Positions 35,179 through 44,967 are shown, numbered from the stretch's first letter. The stretch: 64,000 nucleotides of DNA from Solibacillus cecembensis (GCF_001439635.1 NZ_LMBZ01000002.1:67891-131890); one strand, 5' to 3'. Notes: generated by a model not told the origin, from the sequence alone. Translations and numbers: made by a program.

Positions 35179-35289
35179 CGATTAAAGGACTTTCTTGTTG
35201 AAGTAACGGGGGCTTTAGTGCATCAAGGATCTTTAAAGCATACAAAAATAAACCTAATAACGTTCCCAAATGCAAGTTTAGGGACAAAA

Positions 35290-35333
35290 TAAAACACTAA
35301 AACATTGTCATACCAATGTTTTTAGTGTTTTTC
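35290..35333. terminator. Second hairpin terminator; otherwise empty intergenic region
   Basis: AAAACACTAAAACATTG / CAATGTTTTTAGTGTTTTT stem. It may end a readthrough transcript or the minus-strand FMN reductase operon. The remaining 35179-35289 and 35334-35542 show no supported gene. Confidence 0.65.
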
Positions 35334-35542
35334 TTTATTTTATTCCTATGCAGTTTTTGATGCACAATTGTTTGAACCTATATTTAACAAGGTTTTGATG
35401 CGGTTCAAAAGAAACTGCACAAACACACGTGTTGAATAAAATCTTGCATACGCAGCCGAAACTTTAACGCTATAAATCAATCTATTCTTTTTAACCTAGA
35501 TCTTGAACAATCCATTCATAATGCTTTTAGTATAATGAGCAT

Positions 35543-36109
35543 TCAAAAATCGTAATGCTCATCCTTTTTCTCACGTAATGCGGCATGGACTTCTACTAAA
35601 TCTACCGTGTCGTCAATGAGGCGGTCCATACGGAATAATACATCATCATTGACGATTTCCTTACGGTGAAAATCCTTTTCCTCCGCGAATACATATGTTG
35701 GCACAATATGGGCTTTCATGTAAGATAAAATCGGTTTTAGCTGTTGCTCGACCATCATGTAATGTTTGGAAGTACCTGCTGTCACAACGATACTTACGAC
35801 TTTATCGCGTAAACCATTGACAGGGAGTAGGTCAAAAACATTTTTCAATGTCGCCGGGATCGATGCTTGGAATGTCGGTGTTCCGATAATAATGGCATCC
35901 GCTTGCATCATTTCTGTTGCAACAAATAATGTATCGCCTTCATATTCTGCATAATTACGCCCATCACTAAAGCGTACATCATAATTTGCTAAATCAAGCA
36001 TTGTCACGTCTGCTTGAGGGTATTTTTTTTGTAATAATTCGACCGTTGTTGACATGGCCGTACGTGTTTTTGAGCCGATTGTTGAACCGACTAATGCTAC
36101 GATTTTCAT
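35543..36109 (-). CDS. NADPH-dependent FMN reductase-family flavoprotein
   Basis: 188 residues, flavodoxin-like. Phosphate-binding loop GSTIGSKTRTA and the flavin-contacting GTPTFQASIPATLKN. Last gene of a four-gene minus-strand operon with an LLM monooxygenase (12-bp gap), ring-cleaving dioxygenase and MhqR-like regulator. It could supply reduced FMN to the luciferase-like monooxygenase or reduce quinones. ATG after AAGGAGG. Confidence 0.88.
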   Translation of the reverse strand: MKIVALVGSTIGSKTRTAMSTTVELLQKKYPQADVTMLDLANYDVRFSDGRNYAEYEGDTLFVATEMMQADAIIIGTPTFQASIPATLKNVFDLLPVNGLRDKVVSIVVTAGTSKHYMMVEQQLKPILSYMKAHIVPTYVFAEEKDFHRKEIVNDDVLFRMDRLIDDTVDLVEVHAALREKKDEHYDF

Positions 36110-36121
36110 TGTACTGCCTCC

Positions 36122-37177
36122 TTATTTCGCTGTATGTTTTTTAATCGCCGGAATGATGTCATTGCCGATGATTTCAATATTTTTCATCAATTTATCGAAT
36201 GGCACGCCACCGAAATCAATTTGCGCCATAAAACGTTGCATGCCGAATAATTCATGCTGGTACAGGATTTTTTCGATGATTTCGTCTGTACTGCCGACCA
36301 TTAATGCATCACGCACATCTGTAGATTGGGCAAATTGTTGCTTTGGATAGCCCGAGCCGCGAATTGCTTGGAAACCACCATTAAGATGTGGGTACATGCC
36401 TTGCAATGCTTCTTTTGTTGTATCCGCTACATAAAATAAGCTCGTCGTTGCAATCGGTAATGTTGCAGGATCAAAACCACTTCTTTCTGCCGCTTCACGA
36501 TAAATGTCAACAGAAGGTTTAAAGTTTACTGCCGGACCACCAAGTGTTGTAAGCATCATCGGAATACCCATGTAACCTGCTTTAATCGCACTTGCAGGAG
36601 GACCACCAACCGCGCGCCAAATAGGTAACGAACCGTGCAATGGCTGTGGTAAAATTCGTGCATTTTCAAGTGGCGCACGATATTCACCTTGCCAATTGAT
36701 AATCTCTTCATCATTAATTTTTTTCAGTAATTCCAGTTTTTCCTCAAAAATTTCCTCGTAATCTTGTAAATCCACACCGAGTAAATGGTAGGCACCGACA
36801 CGCGAGCCACGACCAGCTACGATTTCTGCACGACCGTTTGAAATTAAGTCAATCGTCGCAAAATCCTCATAGACGCGAACCGGGTCGGATACACTTAACA
36901 CAGTTGCTGAACTTGTAATTTTGATTTTTTTTGTTGCCTGCGCAATTGCACCTAACACGACAGTATGTGCTTGTGTTGTGAAATATTGCTGATGACTTTC
37001 ACCTACACCAAATACATCAATGCCCGCTTGCTCAGCTAACTGACTTAATTCAATTAGCTCCTGAATGCGTTGCTGAGGAGAGATAGTTTGCCCTGTTAAT
37101 GGGTTTGGCATATGGTCTCCTAATGAATAAAGTCCAAATTCCATGCCTTTTGATTGATCAATACGATATTTTTCCAT
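36122..37177 (-). CDS. LLM-class flavin-dependent oxidoreductase (luciferase-like monooxygenase)
   Basis: 351 residues of the bacterial luciferase fold: EFGLYSLGD start strand, GVGESHQQYF, SSATVLSVSDPVRVYEDFATIDLISNGR split over the conserved DP...FATxD..S.GR block, and RAVGGPPASA. Such enzymes use FMNH2 from a partner reductase, which is encoded directly downstream. Its presence in an Mhq-type operon suggests oxidation of an aromatic or electrophile-derived substrate. Start behind AAAGGAG. Confidence 0.88.
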   Translation of the reverse strand: MEKYRIDQSKGMEFGLYSLGDHMPNPLTGQTISPQQRIQELIELSQLAEQAGIDVFGVGESHQQYFTTQAHTVVLGAIAQATKKIKITSSATVLSVSDPVRVYEDFATIDLISNGRAEIVAGRGSRVGAYHLLGVDLQDYEEIFEEKLELLKKINDEEIINWQGEYRAPLENARILPQPLHGSLPIWRAVGGPPASAIKAGYMGIPMMLTTLGGPAVNFKPSVDIYREAAERSGFDPATLPIATTSLFYVADTTKEALQGMYPHLNGGFQAIRGSGYPKQQFAQSTDVRDALMVGSTDEIIEKILYQHELFGMQRFMAQIDFGGVPFDKLMKNIEIIGNDIIPAIKKHTAK

Positions 37178-37218
37178 TTTTCATTCTCCTTTAAAATCCA
37201 TTTTGCTTCCGCTGTAAG

Positions 37219-38157
37219 TTAAACGATTGGGTGTAATTTTTCTACGATTTCATCACGACGCTCTTCTAAAAAGTCGGGTAAATCAAGTTGTTCACCTAAA
37301 GTTTCAACGTTGCCATCACGTAAAAAACCTGGTCCATCTGTTGCGATTTCAAATAAAATGCCGTTTGATTCACGGAAGTACAAGCTCTTGAAATAGAAGC
37401 GGTCGATAATGCCAGATGATTGGAAACCGCGTTTTTTTACTTGCTCATCCCAATGCTGTAATTCTTCGTCATTTTTCACACGAATCGCTAAGTGATGGAT
37501 ACTGCCTTTTCCTGGTTTTTCAGAAGGTCCATCTTGCTGAATGATATAAATTTCACCGAATACTTCACCAGCTACTGATTGGAATAGGGCGTCTTGTTCA
37601 TTTTCAAATACCGTATGATAGCCAAAAATTTCTGTTAACGTACGAGATAGTTTTGACAAGTTTTTCACGGTCATTTCTACGGTGCCCATCCCTTGAATTT
37701 GATGTTCATGAGGAACAGGGGAGCCGTCATACGTTTCCCAATGTGACACTTTCTCACCATTTGCAACGATAAGTGCCATGCGTAAGCCTTCTTCATCTTC
37801 AAATAGAAGAGCAGGGCGGTTCGCATACGTGGAAATACCTTCATGTTGCACTTCATAGTCATCAAAACGTTTCATCCAATAGTGCAAGCTTTCCTCTGAA
37901 GGAACGATCAAGCCAATTTTTGTAATCGCATTTGTACCGCGATGTGTACGTCCTACTAATGGGATTTCAAAAAACGATAATTCAGTCCCTGGGCTACCCG
38001 TTTTATCTCCGTAGAATAGGTGGTACATAGATGGTGCGTCTTGGTTTACCGTTAATTTGACACGACGTAAGCCTAAAATTTCACGATAAAAATGGTTATT
38101 ATCATTTGCATGTTTCGTAATCATTGAAATATGGTGATGACCTGGAATGTTATACAT
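37219..38157 (-). CDS. mhqO: Ring-cleaving dioxygenase, MhqO-like
   Basis: 312 residues, two vicinal-oxygen-chelate (glyoxalase/extradiol dioxygenase) domains. Metal-binding positions are visible in GHHHISM (first domain) and SIHHLAIRV and GILFEIATDGPGF (second). Length and the opening GHHHISMIT match B. subtilis MhqO (YdfO) and MhqA, hydroquinone/catechol-type dioxygenases induced by quinones. Second gene after the MhqR-like regulator (25-bp gap). ATG behind TAGGAGG. Confidence 0.88.
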   Translation of the reverse strand: MYNIPGHHHISMITKHANDNNHFYREILGLRRVKLTVNQDAPSMYHLFYGDKTGSPGTELSFFEIPLVGRTHRGTNAITKIGLIVPSEESLHYWMKRFDDYEVQHEGISTYANRPALLFEDEEGLRMALIVANGEKVSHWETYDGSPVPHEHQIQGMGTVEMTVKNLSKLSRTLTEIFGYHTVFENEQDALFQSVAGEVFGEIYIIQQDGPSEKPGKGSIHHLAIRVKNDEELQHWDEQVKKRGFQSSGIIDRFYFKSLYFRESNGILFEIATDGPGFLRDGNVETLGEQLDLPDFLEERRDEIVEKLHPIV

Positions 38158-38182
38158 AAAGTTTCCTCCTAAAGTGTGATTG

Positions 38183-38617
38183 TTATTTTACTTTGTTTTC
38201 GCTATTTTTTTGTACTCGAGATATTAATTCATATAATGTTTTTTGCTCTTCGACGGATAAACAATCATCGAAAAAGGAAGATTGGAAGGCGAGCTGTGCA
38301 TCAAATGCATTCGCTAATTGTTGTTTTCCTTTTTCTGTTAATGAAATGTGTTTTGTTTTCCATTGTTGTGTACGTTCGATCAAACCATCCTGTTCAAGGC
38401 GTGACAACATTCGAGAAATACCACCTTGTGTAACGGTTACTTTTTCTGCTAAATCGGATTGTGTAATCGGTGCATAGGAGTCGATTTGCATAAGCACATC
38501 AAATTGGGCTGTTGTTAAACCAAAAGGCTTCAGAAATTCATTGGATAATAAATTACTTTGGTGCGTAAAACGCGTAATCCGTAACCAAATGAGCGAGCCG
38601 CGTGTATTGTTTTTCAT
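38183..38617 (-). CDS. mhqR: MarR-family regulator, MhqR-like
   Basis: 144 residues from the ATG after AAAGGATG; a frame 19 codons longer is not supported. MarR winged helix: [28 protein letters not shown] and wing [15 protein letters not shown]. It heads the operon with mhqO, LLM monooxygenase and FMN reductase, and an MhqR-like operator lies 61 bp upstream. Expected role: repressor relieved by quinones or other electrophiles. Confidence 0.82.
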   Translation of the reverse strand: MKNNTRGSLIWLRITRFTHQSNLLSNEFLKPFGLTTAQFDVLMQIDSYAPITQSDLAEKVTVTQGGISRMLSRLEQDGLIERTQQWKTKHISLTEKGKQQLANAFDAQLAFQSSFFDDCLSVEEQKTLYELISRVQKNSENKVK

Positions 38618-38677
38618 GCCGCCACATCCTTTCGTCACTATCACTTTACTACTCAATTGATAAAAACGCAACACAAA

Positions 38678-38695
38678 TATCTCGATTTCGAAGTA
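38678..38695 (-). promoter_or_regulatory. Putative MhqR operator
   Basis: TATCTCGATTTCGAAGTA matches the B. subtilis MhqR inverted repeat TATCTCGAATTCGAGATA at 14 of 18 positions. It lies upstream of the regulator gene, so the whole four-gene operon is probably autoregulated. Confidence 0.6.
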
Positions 38696-38793
38696 AATTT
38701 CTAGGAACGAATTTTAAATTGCGGAAATGGAAATATTTCTTCTATATAGTGGACGTAATATTGTGCGTTCATGCAAGATAAAATGGAACGACT

Positions 38794-38846
38794 AAAAAGG
38801 ATGCTGGATAATGCGAGATAGGACGTATCTCGTATTTCCAGCATCC
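38794..38846 (-). terminator. Terminator of cydDC
   Basis: Long stem GGATGCTGG-AATnCGAGATA over 38799-38846 followed on the minus strand by TTTTT, directly after the cydC stop. Confidence 0.9.
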
Positions 38847-38848
38847 CA

Positions 38849-40531
38849 TTAATTTGAATCATCGAACATATGAATATGCTTCATTTCATAAAATAAACCT
38901 TTCGCTAGTAGAAGTTGTTCAAAGGAGCCGGATTCTACTAGATGTCCATCTTGCATAACGAAAATTCGATCCATCTTTTCTAATCCGTCTAGCTTATGTG
39001 TAATTAAAACAACAGTCCGTGATTCGAGACTTATGAGCAATTCATGGAAGAGGGCGCGTTCTGTTTGAGTATCTAAGCTTGTAAATGGCTCATCTAATAG
39101 CCAAATGGCACCATTTTTCAAAAGCACACGTGCAAACGCGAGGCGTTGACGTTCACCACCGGATAAATTTTCGCCCTTTTCTAAAATGGCGTCATCCAAG
39201 CTTTTTGGTAGCTGAGCACGCTTTAACGCTTCGATAAGCAGTTCGTCGGTTGCCTGGTCATTGGCAAGTAAAAGATTGTCACGAATCGTCCCTGAGAAAA
39301 AGTGATTGTGCTGAAGTTGCACACTCATTTGTGACCATAACGAATCGGCTTCAATCATAGCAAGAGGTTGCCCACCAATTAAAAGGTGTCCACTAGTTGG
39401 ATCTAGTCCTTTTATAAGCAATTGAAAAAGAGTGGATTTCCCTGAGCCACTCGGACCGACAATCGCAATTTTTTCACCTGATTGTATCGTAAATTGAATA
39501 TCTTTTAAAATTGGCTTATTGAACTGTGCGTATGAAAAATGCACATTTTTTGATTGTATTGTGAAATCATTTGAAAGTGGTAACGGCTTTGTATTTGCTG
39601 TAGGCTGTGATGTCACATCTTGCAAACGTATCATCGCTTGTGTTGCACCTTTATAATGATGCGGCACAGTAGCTAATGGAATCGCGGTTTCAAATATAGT
39701 GAGCGCAATTAATAACAGCATCGCCAAATACAGACCGTCTAGCTGATTCGTCGAAACAAAATACGCACCGATTGTCACGATAAGAAATACCGTCAACAAG
39801 GAGGCGCTTTGGTTGTACAGTTGCATACGCACTAGTGCTTGCTGTTCTTTATTAAATTCATCGGTATACGCATCACTTAAATGCAGCAGCTCTTTGCTTT
39901 TTTGCGCAACTAAATGATGATTTTTCAATTCGCGAAAGCCGTATAAAAATTCCGTTGTATCGGTCAGGAGTTCGCGTTTATAGGGGACAGGCTGTGTTTT
40001 CCTTGCGATTAAAAGCGTTGGAATAATGACAGCCACTAATAAAAAACCAAGTACTAATAGCAACGCGATCCAAATCGAAAAAAAGGCTGTGAATATGGCC
40101 GTTCCGAAAAAGACGAGTAAGGCAACAAGAGGTGGATAAACGACACGTAAAAAGAAATTTTGAAGCGTCGTCACATCATTCGTAATGCGCGCTAACAATT
40201 CACCGCTTTGATAATGCAAAAATAACTGATTGGCAATGGGCTCTAGCCGGTCAAAAAAACGCATTCGAATGGCGGATAAAAGGGAAAATGTCACGCGATG
40301 CGAAATATAACGCTCTGCATATTTGCTCGTCGATTTTGCGACACCAAATATTTTCAAAAAGGCAGTTAAAATTAATATGACATAAAACGGTGGCATTAAG
40401 GCGGCTTTTGAAATAAGAAAACCGCTTTGTGCAAACAGGGCAACCGCTGTTAAGCCGCTTATCGTACCCGCAATTAACGCGAGTAGCATCTCTTTTTTCT
40501 CATGCCAAATCATTTCATAAAGCTCTTGCAT
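38849..40531 (-). CDS. cydC: Thiol reductant ABC exporter subunit CydC
   Basis: 560 residues: six-helix membrane domain (1-310) fused to an ATPase (about 325-560) with GPSGSGKS, signature LSGGERQR, Walker B IWLLDEPFTSLD and ITHK. With CydD it forms the heterodimeric exporter of cysteine/glutathione needed for cytochrome bd assembly. Start overlaps the cydD end by 17 bp; GGAGG precedes the ATG. cydAB are not in the window. Confidence 0.9.
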   Translation of the reverse strand: MQELYEMIWHEKKEMLLALIAGTISGLTAVALFAQSGFLISKAALMPPFYVILILTAFLKIFGVAKSTSKYAERYISHRVTFSLLSAIRMRFFDRLEPIANQLFLHYQSGELLARITNDVTTLQNFFLRVVYPPLVALLVFFGTAIFTAFFSIWIALLLVLGFLLVAVIIPTLLIARKTQPVPYKRELLTDTTEFLYGFRELKNHHLVAQKSKELLHLSDAYTDEFNKEQQALVRMQLYNQSASLLTVFLIVTIGAYFVSTNQLDGLYLAMLLLIALTIFETAIPLATVPHHYKGATQAMIRLQDVTSQPTANTKPLPLSNDFTIQSKNVHFSYAQFNKPILKDIQFTIQSGEKIAIVGPSGSGKSTLFQLLIKGLDPTSGHLLIGGQPLAMIEADSLWSQMSVQLQHNHFFSGTIRDNLLLANDQATDELLIEALKRAQLPKSLDDAILEKGENLSGGERQRLAFARVLLKNGAIWLLDEPFTSLDTQTERALFHELLISLESRTVVLITHKLDGLEKMDRIFVMQDGHLVESGSFEQLLLAKGLFYEMKHIHMFDDSN

Positions 40532-42230
40532 CGGGCAAACCTCCTTTTTTCATCGCCTCAAAATACCGTTCGTGTTGCAATGCTTCAGGTGTACCGCTCG
40601 CATGAATGGTGCCATTTTCCAAAATGTATATAAGATCGGCATGTTGCAATGTTTCGAAGCGGTGGGTTACGAGAATGACGGTTGCATGAGATTTTAAAGT
40701 TTGAATCGCATGGGCAATGAGCTGCTCAGTTAACACATCGAGTCCAGCAGTAGGTTCGTCGAAAAACACGACGGTAGGCTGATGAATAAAAGCACGAGCA
40801 ATGGCAATCCGCTGTTTTTCCCCACCAGATAGTCCGCGACCTGCTTCCCCAATTTTCGTATGGAAACCATCTTGTAAGGAAGTAAACCAATTGCCTAATT
40901 GCGCTTTTTGTAATGCATGCCAAATCGCCTCATCGTCAATGGTTTTTCCCATCGTCAAATTGTCTCGCAGTGTACCAGCAAATACGTACGGATGTTGTGA
41001 AATCATCGTCATTTGCGCATACCAGCTTTGTTCACTGCATTCGGTGCGAGCGATGCCGTTTATGAAGAGAGAGCCGTGCGTTAGTTCCACTGCGCTTGAT
41101 AGCATATTTAAGACGGTTGTTTTGCCATGTCCAGTCGGTCCGATAATGGCCACCGTTTTCTTTGCTGGAATGTCGATAGTAATTGGTCCAATCGTAGTCC
41201 CATCTGGATAACGATACTCGGCACCCTGTAGTGCAAGAGCAGGGGCGGGCGTGATTGATTGTTGTCCCCATGTGACTGTCGGCACCTCTTTTTCAAGCTC
41301 TGTTTGAATGAGCTGCATTGCACCAAGGCTGCCTTTCCCAGCATGAAACGCAGTACCTAATTCCTTTAAAGAGCTGTAAAATTCAGGTGCTAATGTTAAA
41401 ACGAAAAATGCTGCAGCAAAGCCGAGCGTCTCAAATACAATCATTTGAAAGCCGATTTCAAGTGCGACAAGCCCGACACCAAGCGTAGTGATAAGTTCGA
41501 TAAACAGCGTTGATGCAAACGCAATTTTTAACACATCGAGTGTCGTTTTCATAAAGCGTGTATTGTAATGTTGTAAAATATTTCGTTGTTTTGCGCTTTG
41601 TGAAAAAAGCTTCAGCGTCTGTAAACCTTGTAAAACATCTAAAAATTTTCCAGAAAAGCGATTCATATTTTCAAGCTGTTGTTCCGATTTTCTTTTCGTT
41701 TGTACACCGATAATAATATAAGAAAGGGGAATAAACGGTGCCGTTATGAGCAAAATGACCGCGCTCATTGGATGGGCAAAAAATACGGCAATTAATAAAA
41801 ACAATGGCACAACGAACGTTTTCATTGTTTGCGGTATATATTCCCGAAAATAGGCGTCGAGCTCATCAACCGTGTCGACGAATAACGAAACTTGATAGCC
41901 CGTTTGCTGTAATTTTATATTTTCAATGGAATCTTGACCCCAGCGAGTGAGGAGCTGGGCGCGTATCGATTTTTTAACATGTGCGGAAAGTTGATTACCC
42001 GTCCAATGAAGAAAATAATTAGATGTAACCCGAAGTGAAATCGCCAAAAGCAGTCCATATACATATGGTAAAACGGCTGTAAAAGCGGATTTTTGAATAA
42101 ATACAGAATCCACAATTTGAATGATGCTATATGCTTGTAAAACAATCGCGAGTCCAAGCAGTAGGGCAATAAACATGAGCATCAAACGGTATTTTTTCAT
42201 TGATGGAATCCATTTTTGAAACTGGCGCAT
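40515..42230 (-). CDS. cydD: Thiol reductant ABC exporter subunit CydD
   Basis: 571 residues: membrane domain (1-325), then ATPase with GPTGHGKTT, signature LSGGEKQR, Walker B VVFFDEPTAGLD and VTHR. The opening QKWIPSMKKYRLML and the EFYSSLKELGTAFHAG segment are typical of CydD. First gene of the pair; ATG follows AGGGGGAA. Upstream lies an array of 21-bp repeats (42338-42412) that may influence its promoter. Confidence 0.9.
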   Translation of the reverse strand: MRQFQKWIPSMKKYRLMLMFIALLLGLAIVLQAYSIIQIVDSVFIQKSAFTAVLPYVYGLLLAISLRVTSNYFLHWTGNQLSAHVKKSIRAQLLTRWGQDSIENIKLQQTGYQVSLFVDTVDELDAYFREYIPQTMKTFVVPLFLLIAVFFAHPMSAVILLITAPFIPLSYIIIGVQTKRKSEQQLENMNRFSGKFLDVLQGLQTLKLFSQSAKQRNILQHYNTRFMKTTLDVLKIAFASTLFIELITTLGVGLVALEIGFQMIVFETLGFAAAFFVLTLAPEFYSSLKELGTAFHAGKGSLGAMQLIQTELEKEVPTVTWGQQSITPAPALALQGAEYRYPDGTTIGPITIDIPAKKTVAIIGPTGHGKTTVLNMLSSAVELTHGSLFINGIARTECSEQSWYAQMTMISQHPYVFAGTLRDNLTMGKTIDDEAIWHALQKAQLGNWFTSLQDGFHTKIGEAGRGLSGGEKQRIAIARAFIHQPTVVFFDEPTAGLDVLTEQLIAHAIQTLKSHATVILVTHRFETLQHADLIYILENGTIHASGTPEALQHERYFEAMKKGGLPDARAL

Positions 42231-42337
42231 CCTATTCCCCCTAAATAAAGCATTATTGTTATTTATTTCACTCTTTTGGATAGATTAAACACAAAAAAGC
42301 TAAAGAAGGGGGAGATTCAGTGATTTTTTATAGGGGA

Positions 42338-42412
42338 GACGGATTGGAAGGGAAAAGTGACGGATAGTAATTAAAATGTGGTGGATAGAAAATGAAAAAT
42401 GATGGATAGCCG
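42338..42412. repeat. Four direct repeats with exact 21-bp period upstream of cydD
   Basis: Units begin at 42338, 42359, 42380 and 42401, each with GGAT at offset 4: GACGGATTGGAAGGGAAAAG, GACGGATAGTAATTAAAATG, GGTGGATAGAAAATGAAAAA, GATGGATAGCCGCAG. 21 bp is two helical turns, so the units face one side of the helix. The repeats contain stops in frame and do not encode a peptide. A related single unit is at 11099. An operator array or a dispersed sequence repeat are both possible. Confidence 0.7.
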
Positions 42413-42454
42413 CAGTTATTTTATAGGAAATAACAGCAAAAATCGCGCATAAGA

Positions 42455-42484
42455 AAAAACCAGGCAAGAAGCTACCTGGTTTTA
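42455..42484 (-). terminator. Terminator of metI-metC
   Basis: AAAACCAGG / CCTGGTTTT stem with T-rich tract on the minus strand, 33 bp after the metC stop. Confidence 0.85.
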
Positions 42485-42516
42485 TTAGGAGTAATAGGGC
42501 ATTTAACTAAAAAAAT

Positions 42517-43680
42517 TCAGCGAGCAGCTTGAGCCTTTTCCAATGCTTGTTTAAAATCTTCTAGTAAATCGTCTTCATTTTCTAATCCGACTGAAAAACG
42601 TAGGAGACCGTCTGTAATACCGCGTTTCGCACGTTCCCCTGGTTCCATTGCCGCGTGACTCATTTTGGCAGGGTACGATAAAATCGATTCAACTCCGCCA
42701 AGGCTCACTGCGAATACTGGGATTTTCATGGCTTCAACGAAAACTTTTGCTATCGTATAGCTCGGTAAAGTAAACGATAGCACTGCACCAGCAGATGTAC
42801 TCTGGCTTGCATGAATTTCATAGCCTGGATGTGATTTTAACCCAGGATAATAAACGTTTTCTACAAGTGGCTGTGCTTCTAAAAATTCTGCGATGCGCAT
42901 AGCTACACGTGATTCCTCATTAAAACGCACAGCGGTAGTTTTCATATTTTGGATGAGAGTATAGCAATCTTGCACACCTAAAACAGATCCAAAAGAGTTT
43001 TGGATGAAATAAATACGATCAGCAAGTGCCTCATCTTTTGCTACTACAAGTCCCGCAAGGATGTCAGAATGACCTGATAAAAACTTCGTTGCCGAATGAA
43101 TGACCACATCTACACCCATTTCGAGTGAACGTTGATGAAGCGGTGTCATAAATGTATTATCTAAAAACGTCATTGCACCGTTCGCCTTTGCGATATCAAC
43201 AACTGCTCGAATATCCGTAATGCCAAGTGTTGGATTAGAAGGAGTTTCGAGATAAATCAGCTTCGTTTCCGGTTTTACTGCTGCTTTGATTGCTTCAATA
43301 TCTGTAAAGTCTACAAATGTATGCGTAATGCCAAAGCGCGGCAATACTTTCGTCACAAAGCGATAAGTACCACCATATACATCCTCGGTAATTACAATAT
43401 GGTCGCCAGCAGATAAAATCATAAAGCAGGCAGATACAGCCGCCATCCCAGTTGCAAATGCAAATCCGCGGTGACCACCTTCAAGTTCAGCAATCGCTTT
43501 TTCAAGGGCTGCTCTTGTTGGATTGCCAGAACGGGCATAGTCATATTCGCCAAATTCATCGATTGATTCTTGATGGAATGTTGAGGATAAATACATTGGG
43601 ACATTGACTGCACCTTTTTTATCCGCGAAGCCTTCACGAACAGCACCATGAATTAACGCGGTTTCGATGCGATTATTCAT
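42517..43680 (-). CDS. metC: Cystathionine beta-lyase (Cys/Met metabolism PLP enzyme)
   Basis: 387 residues. PLP-binding Lys in HSATKFLSGHSD, phosphate and substrate motifs YDYARSGNPTR, ATGMAAVSA, YGGTYR and LETPSNPT. Cleaves cystathionine to homocysteine; in Bacillus also relevant to cystathionine gamma-lyase-like reactions, so substrate is inferred from synteny with metI. Start overlaps the metI stop by 4 bp (ATGA). Confidence 0.85.
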   Translation of the reverse strand: MNNRIETALIHGAVREGFADKKGAVNVPMYLSSTFHQESIDEFGEYDYARSGNPTRAALEKAIAELEGGHRGFAFATGMAAVSACFMILSAGDHIVITEDVYGGTYRFVTKVLPRFGITHTFVDFTDIEAIKAAVKPETKLIYLETPSNPTLGITDIRAVVDIAKANGAMTFLDNTFMTPLHQRSLEMGVDVVIHSATKFLSGHSDILAGLVVAKDEALADRIYFIQNSFGSVLGVQDCYTLIQNMKTTAVRFNEESRVAMRIAEFLEAQPLVENVYYPGLKSHPGYEIHASQSTSAGAVLSFTLPSYTIAKVFVEAMKIPVFAVSLGGVESILSYPAKMSHAAMEPGERAKRGITDGLLRFSVGLENEDDLLEDFKQALEKAQAAR

Positions 43681-44792
43681 GCGAATTCACCTCGCAATGT
43701 ATCAAAGACTTGCTGTAAGTCAGCAATTAAATCGTCCGCTTCCTCAACGCCAATCGAAAAGCGTAGTAGTCGGTCACAAACACCGCGCGCGACACGTTCT
43801 TCATATGGAATGTCCGCATGTGTTTGCGTTGCAGGGTACGTGATGAAGCTTTCCACACCACCTAAACTTTCAGCAAATGTAATAAGCTGCATCGCTTTTA
43901 AAAACGGATTGACCATTGCGGCATCCTTTACTCGGAATGACAGCATGCCACCTTTACCTGTATATAAAACATCCGTTACAAGTGGCTCAGTCGCTAAATA
44001 AGTGGCGATTTTTTTGCCATTTGCATCATGCTGCTTTAAGCGTAAATGCAATGTTTTTAATCCGCGAATTAAAAGCCAAGAATCCATCGGTGATAGCACT
44101 AAGCCCATTCCGTTATGCATAAATGCCAGCTTGTCACAAAGTTCTGCCCCTTTGGCAACAACAATTCCTGCAAGCACATCATTATGACCACCAATATATT
44201 TTGTTGCACTATGTAATACAATATCCGCGCCTAATTCAATCGGGCGTTGGAAATATGGTGTATAGAACGTATTATCAACAATTAACAACAGGTCATGCTT
44301 TTTCGCTAACTCGGCATAAGCGACTAAATCAATTTCCTGCATTAACGGATTTGTCGGTGTTTCAATGAATAACGCTTTCGTATTTTCTGTAATTAATGAT
44401 TCCACTTCATTTAAATTAACAAAGGCGTTATAAACAGGACGGATGTTGTAGTTTTCTGCGTATGTTTTAAATAATCGGTAAGTACCACCGTATAAATCGT
44501 CCGGTACGATAATTTCATCGTTTGGTTTGAAAATAGAAAGAACTAATTGCACAGCCGCCATCCCAGAGCTACATGCAAATCCAGCATCGCCACTTTCTAA
44601 ATCTGCCATGCCACGTTCCAACAGTTCACGTGTTGGATTTTTTGTACGTGAATAATCATAACCTGTTGATTCACCAATTCCTGCATGCTTATACGCAGTC
44701 GACATATAAATCGGTGGGTTCACCGCACCTGTTTTCGGATCGCTTAAATTGCCAAGCTGAACTAATTTTGTATCAATTGAACGTTGTGACAT
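43677..44792 (-). CDS. metI: Cystathionine gamma-synthase/O-acetylhomoserine thiolyase (MetI)
   Basis: 371 residues of the same PLP family. Lys in HSATKYIGGHND, YDYSRTKNPTR, SSGMAAVQL, IETPTNPL and DNTFYTPYFQ. The metI-metC order equals that of B. subtilis, where both serve methionine synthesis from O-acetylhomoserine. The 226-bp upstream region contains no SAM (S-box) riboswitch or T-box motifs that I can see, unlike B. subtilis; an 8-bp inverted repeat (GAACACTT/AAGTGTTC) flanks the leader. Confidence 0.87.
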   Translation of the reverse strand: MSQRSIDTKLVQLGNLSDPKTGAVNPPIYMSTAYKHAGIGESTGYDYSRTKNPTRELLERGMADLESGDAGFACSSGMAAVQLVLSIFKPNDEIIVPDDLYGGTYRLFKTYAENYNIRPVYNAFVNLNEVESLITENTKALFIETPTNPLMQEIDLVAYAELAKKHDLLLIVDNTFYTPYFQRPIELGADIVLHSATKYIGGHNDVLAGIVVAKGAELCDKLAFMHNGMGLVLSPMDSWLLIRGLKTLHLRLKQHDANGKKIATYLATEPLVTDVLYTGKGGMLSFRVKDAAMVNPFLKAMQLITFAESLGGVESFITYPATQTHADIPYEERVARGVCDRLLRFSIGVEEADDLIADLQQVFDTLRGEFA

Positions 44793-44967
44793 AAAAGAAC
44801 ACTTCCTTTTTGAATTTACGAAACATTTGCAATGAATCGATTATTACCTCAATTTAACATGAGAAAGTGTTCGGGACAATAGGGGGGACAGCTGAAATGT
44901 AAAAAACGATGGAATTTCGATAAGAAAAGGAGGAATAAGCATTTAAGTGGGGGATAAATTGATAAAA

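Noticed and set aside
35095..35292. 65-codon frame overlapping the end of the DUF418 gene
   Set aside because: It crosses the DUF418 terminator hairpin and lacks a start signal.
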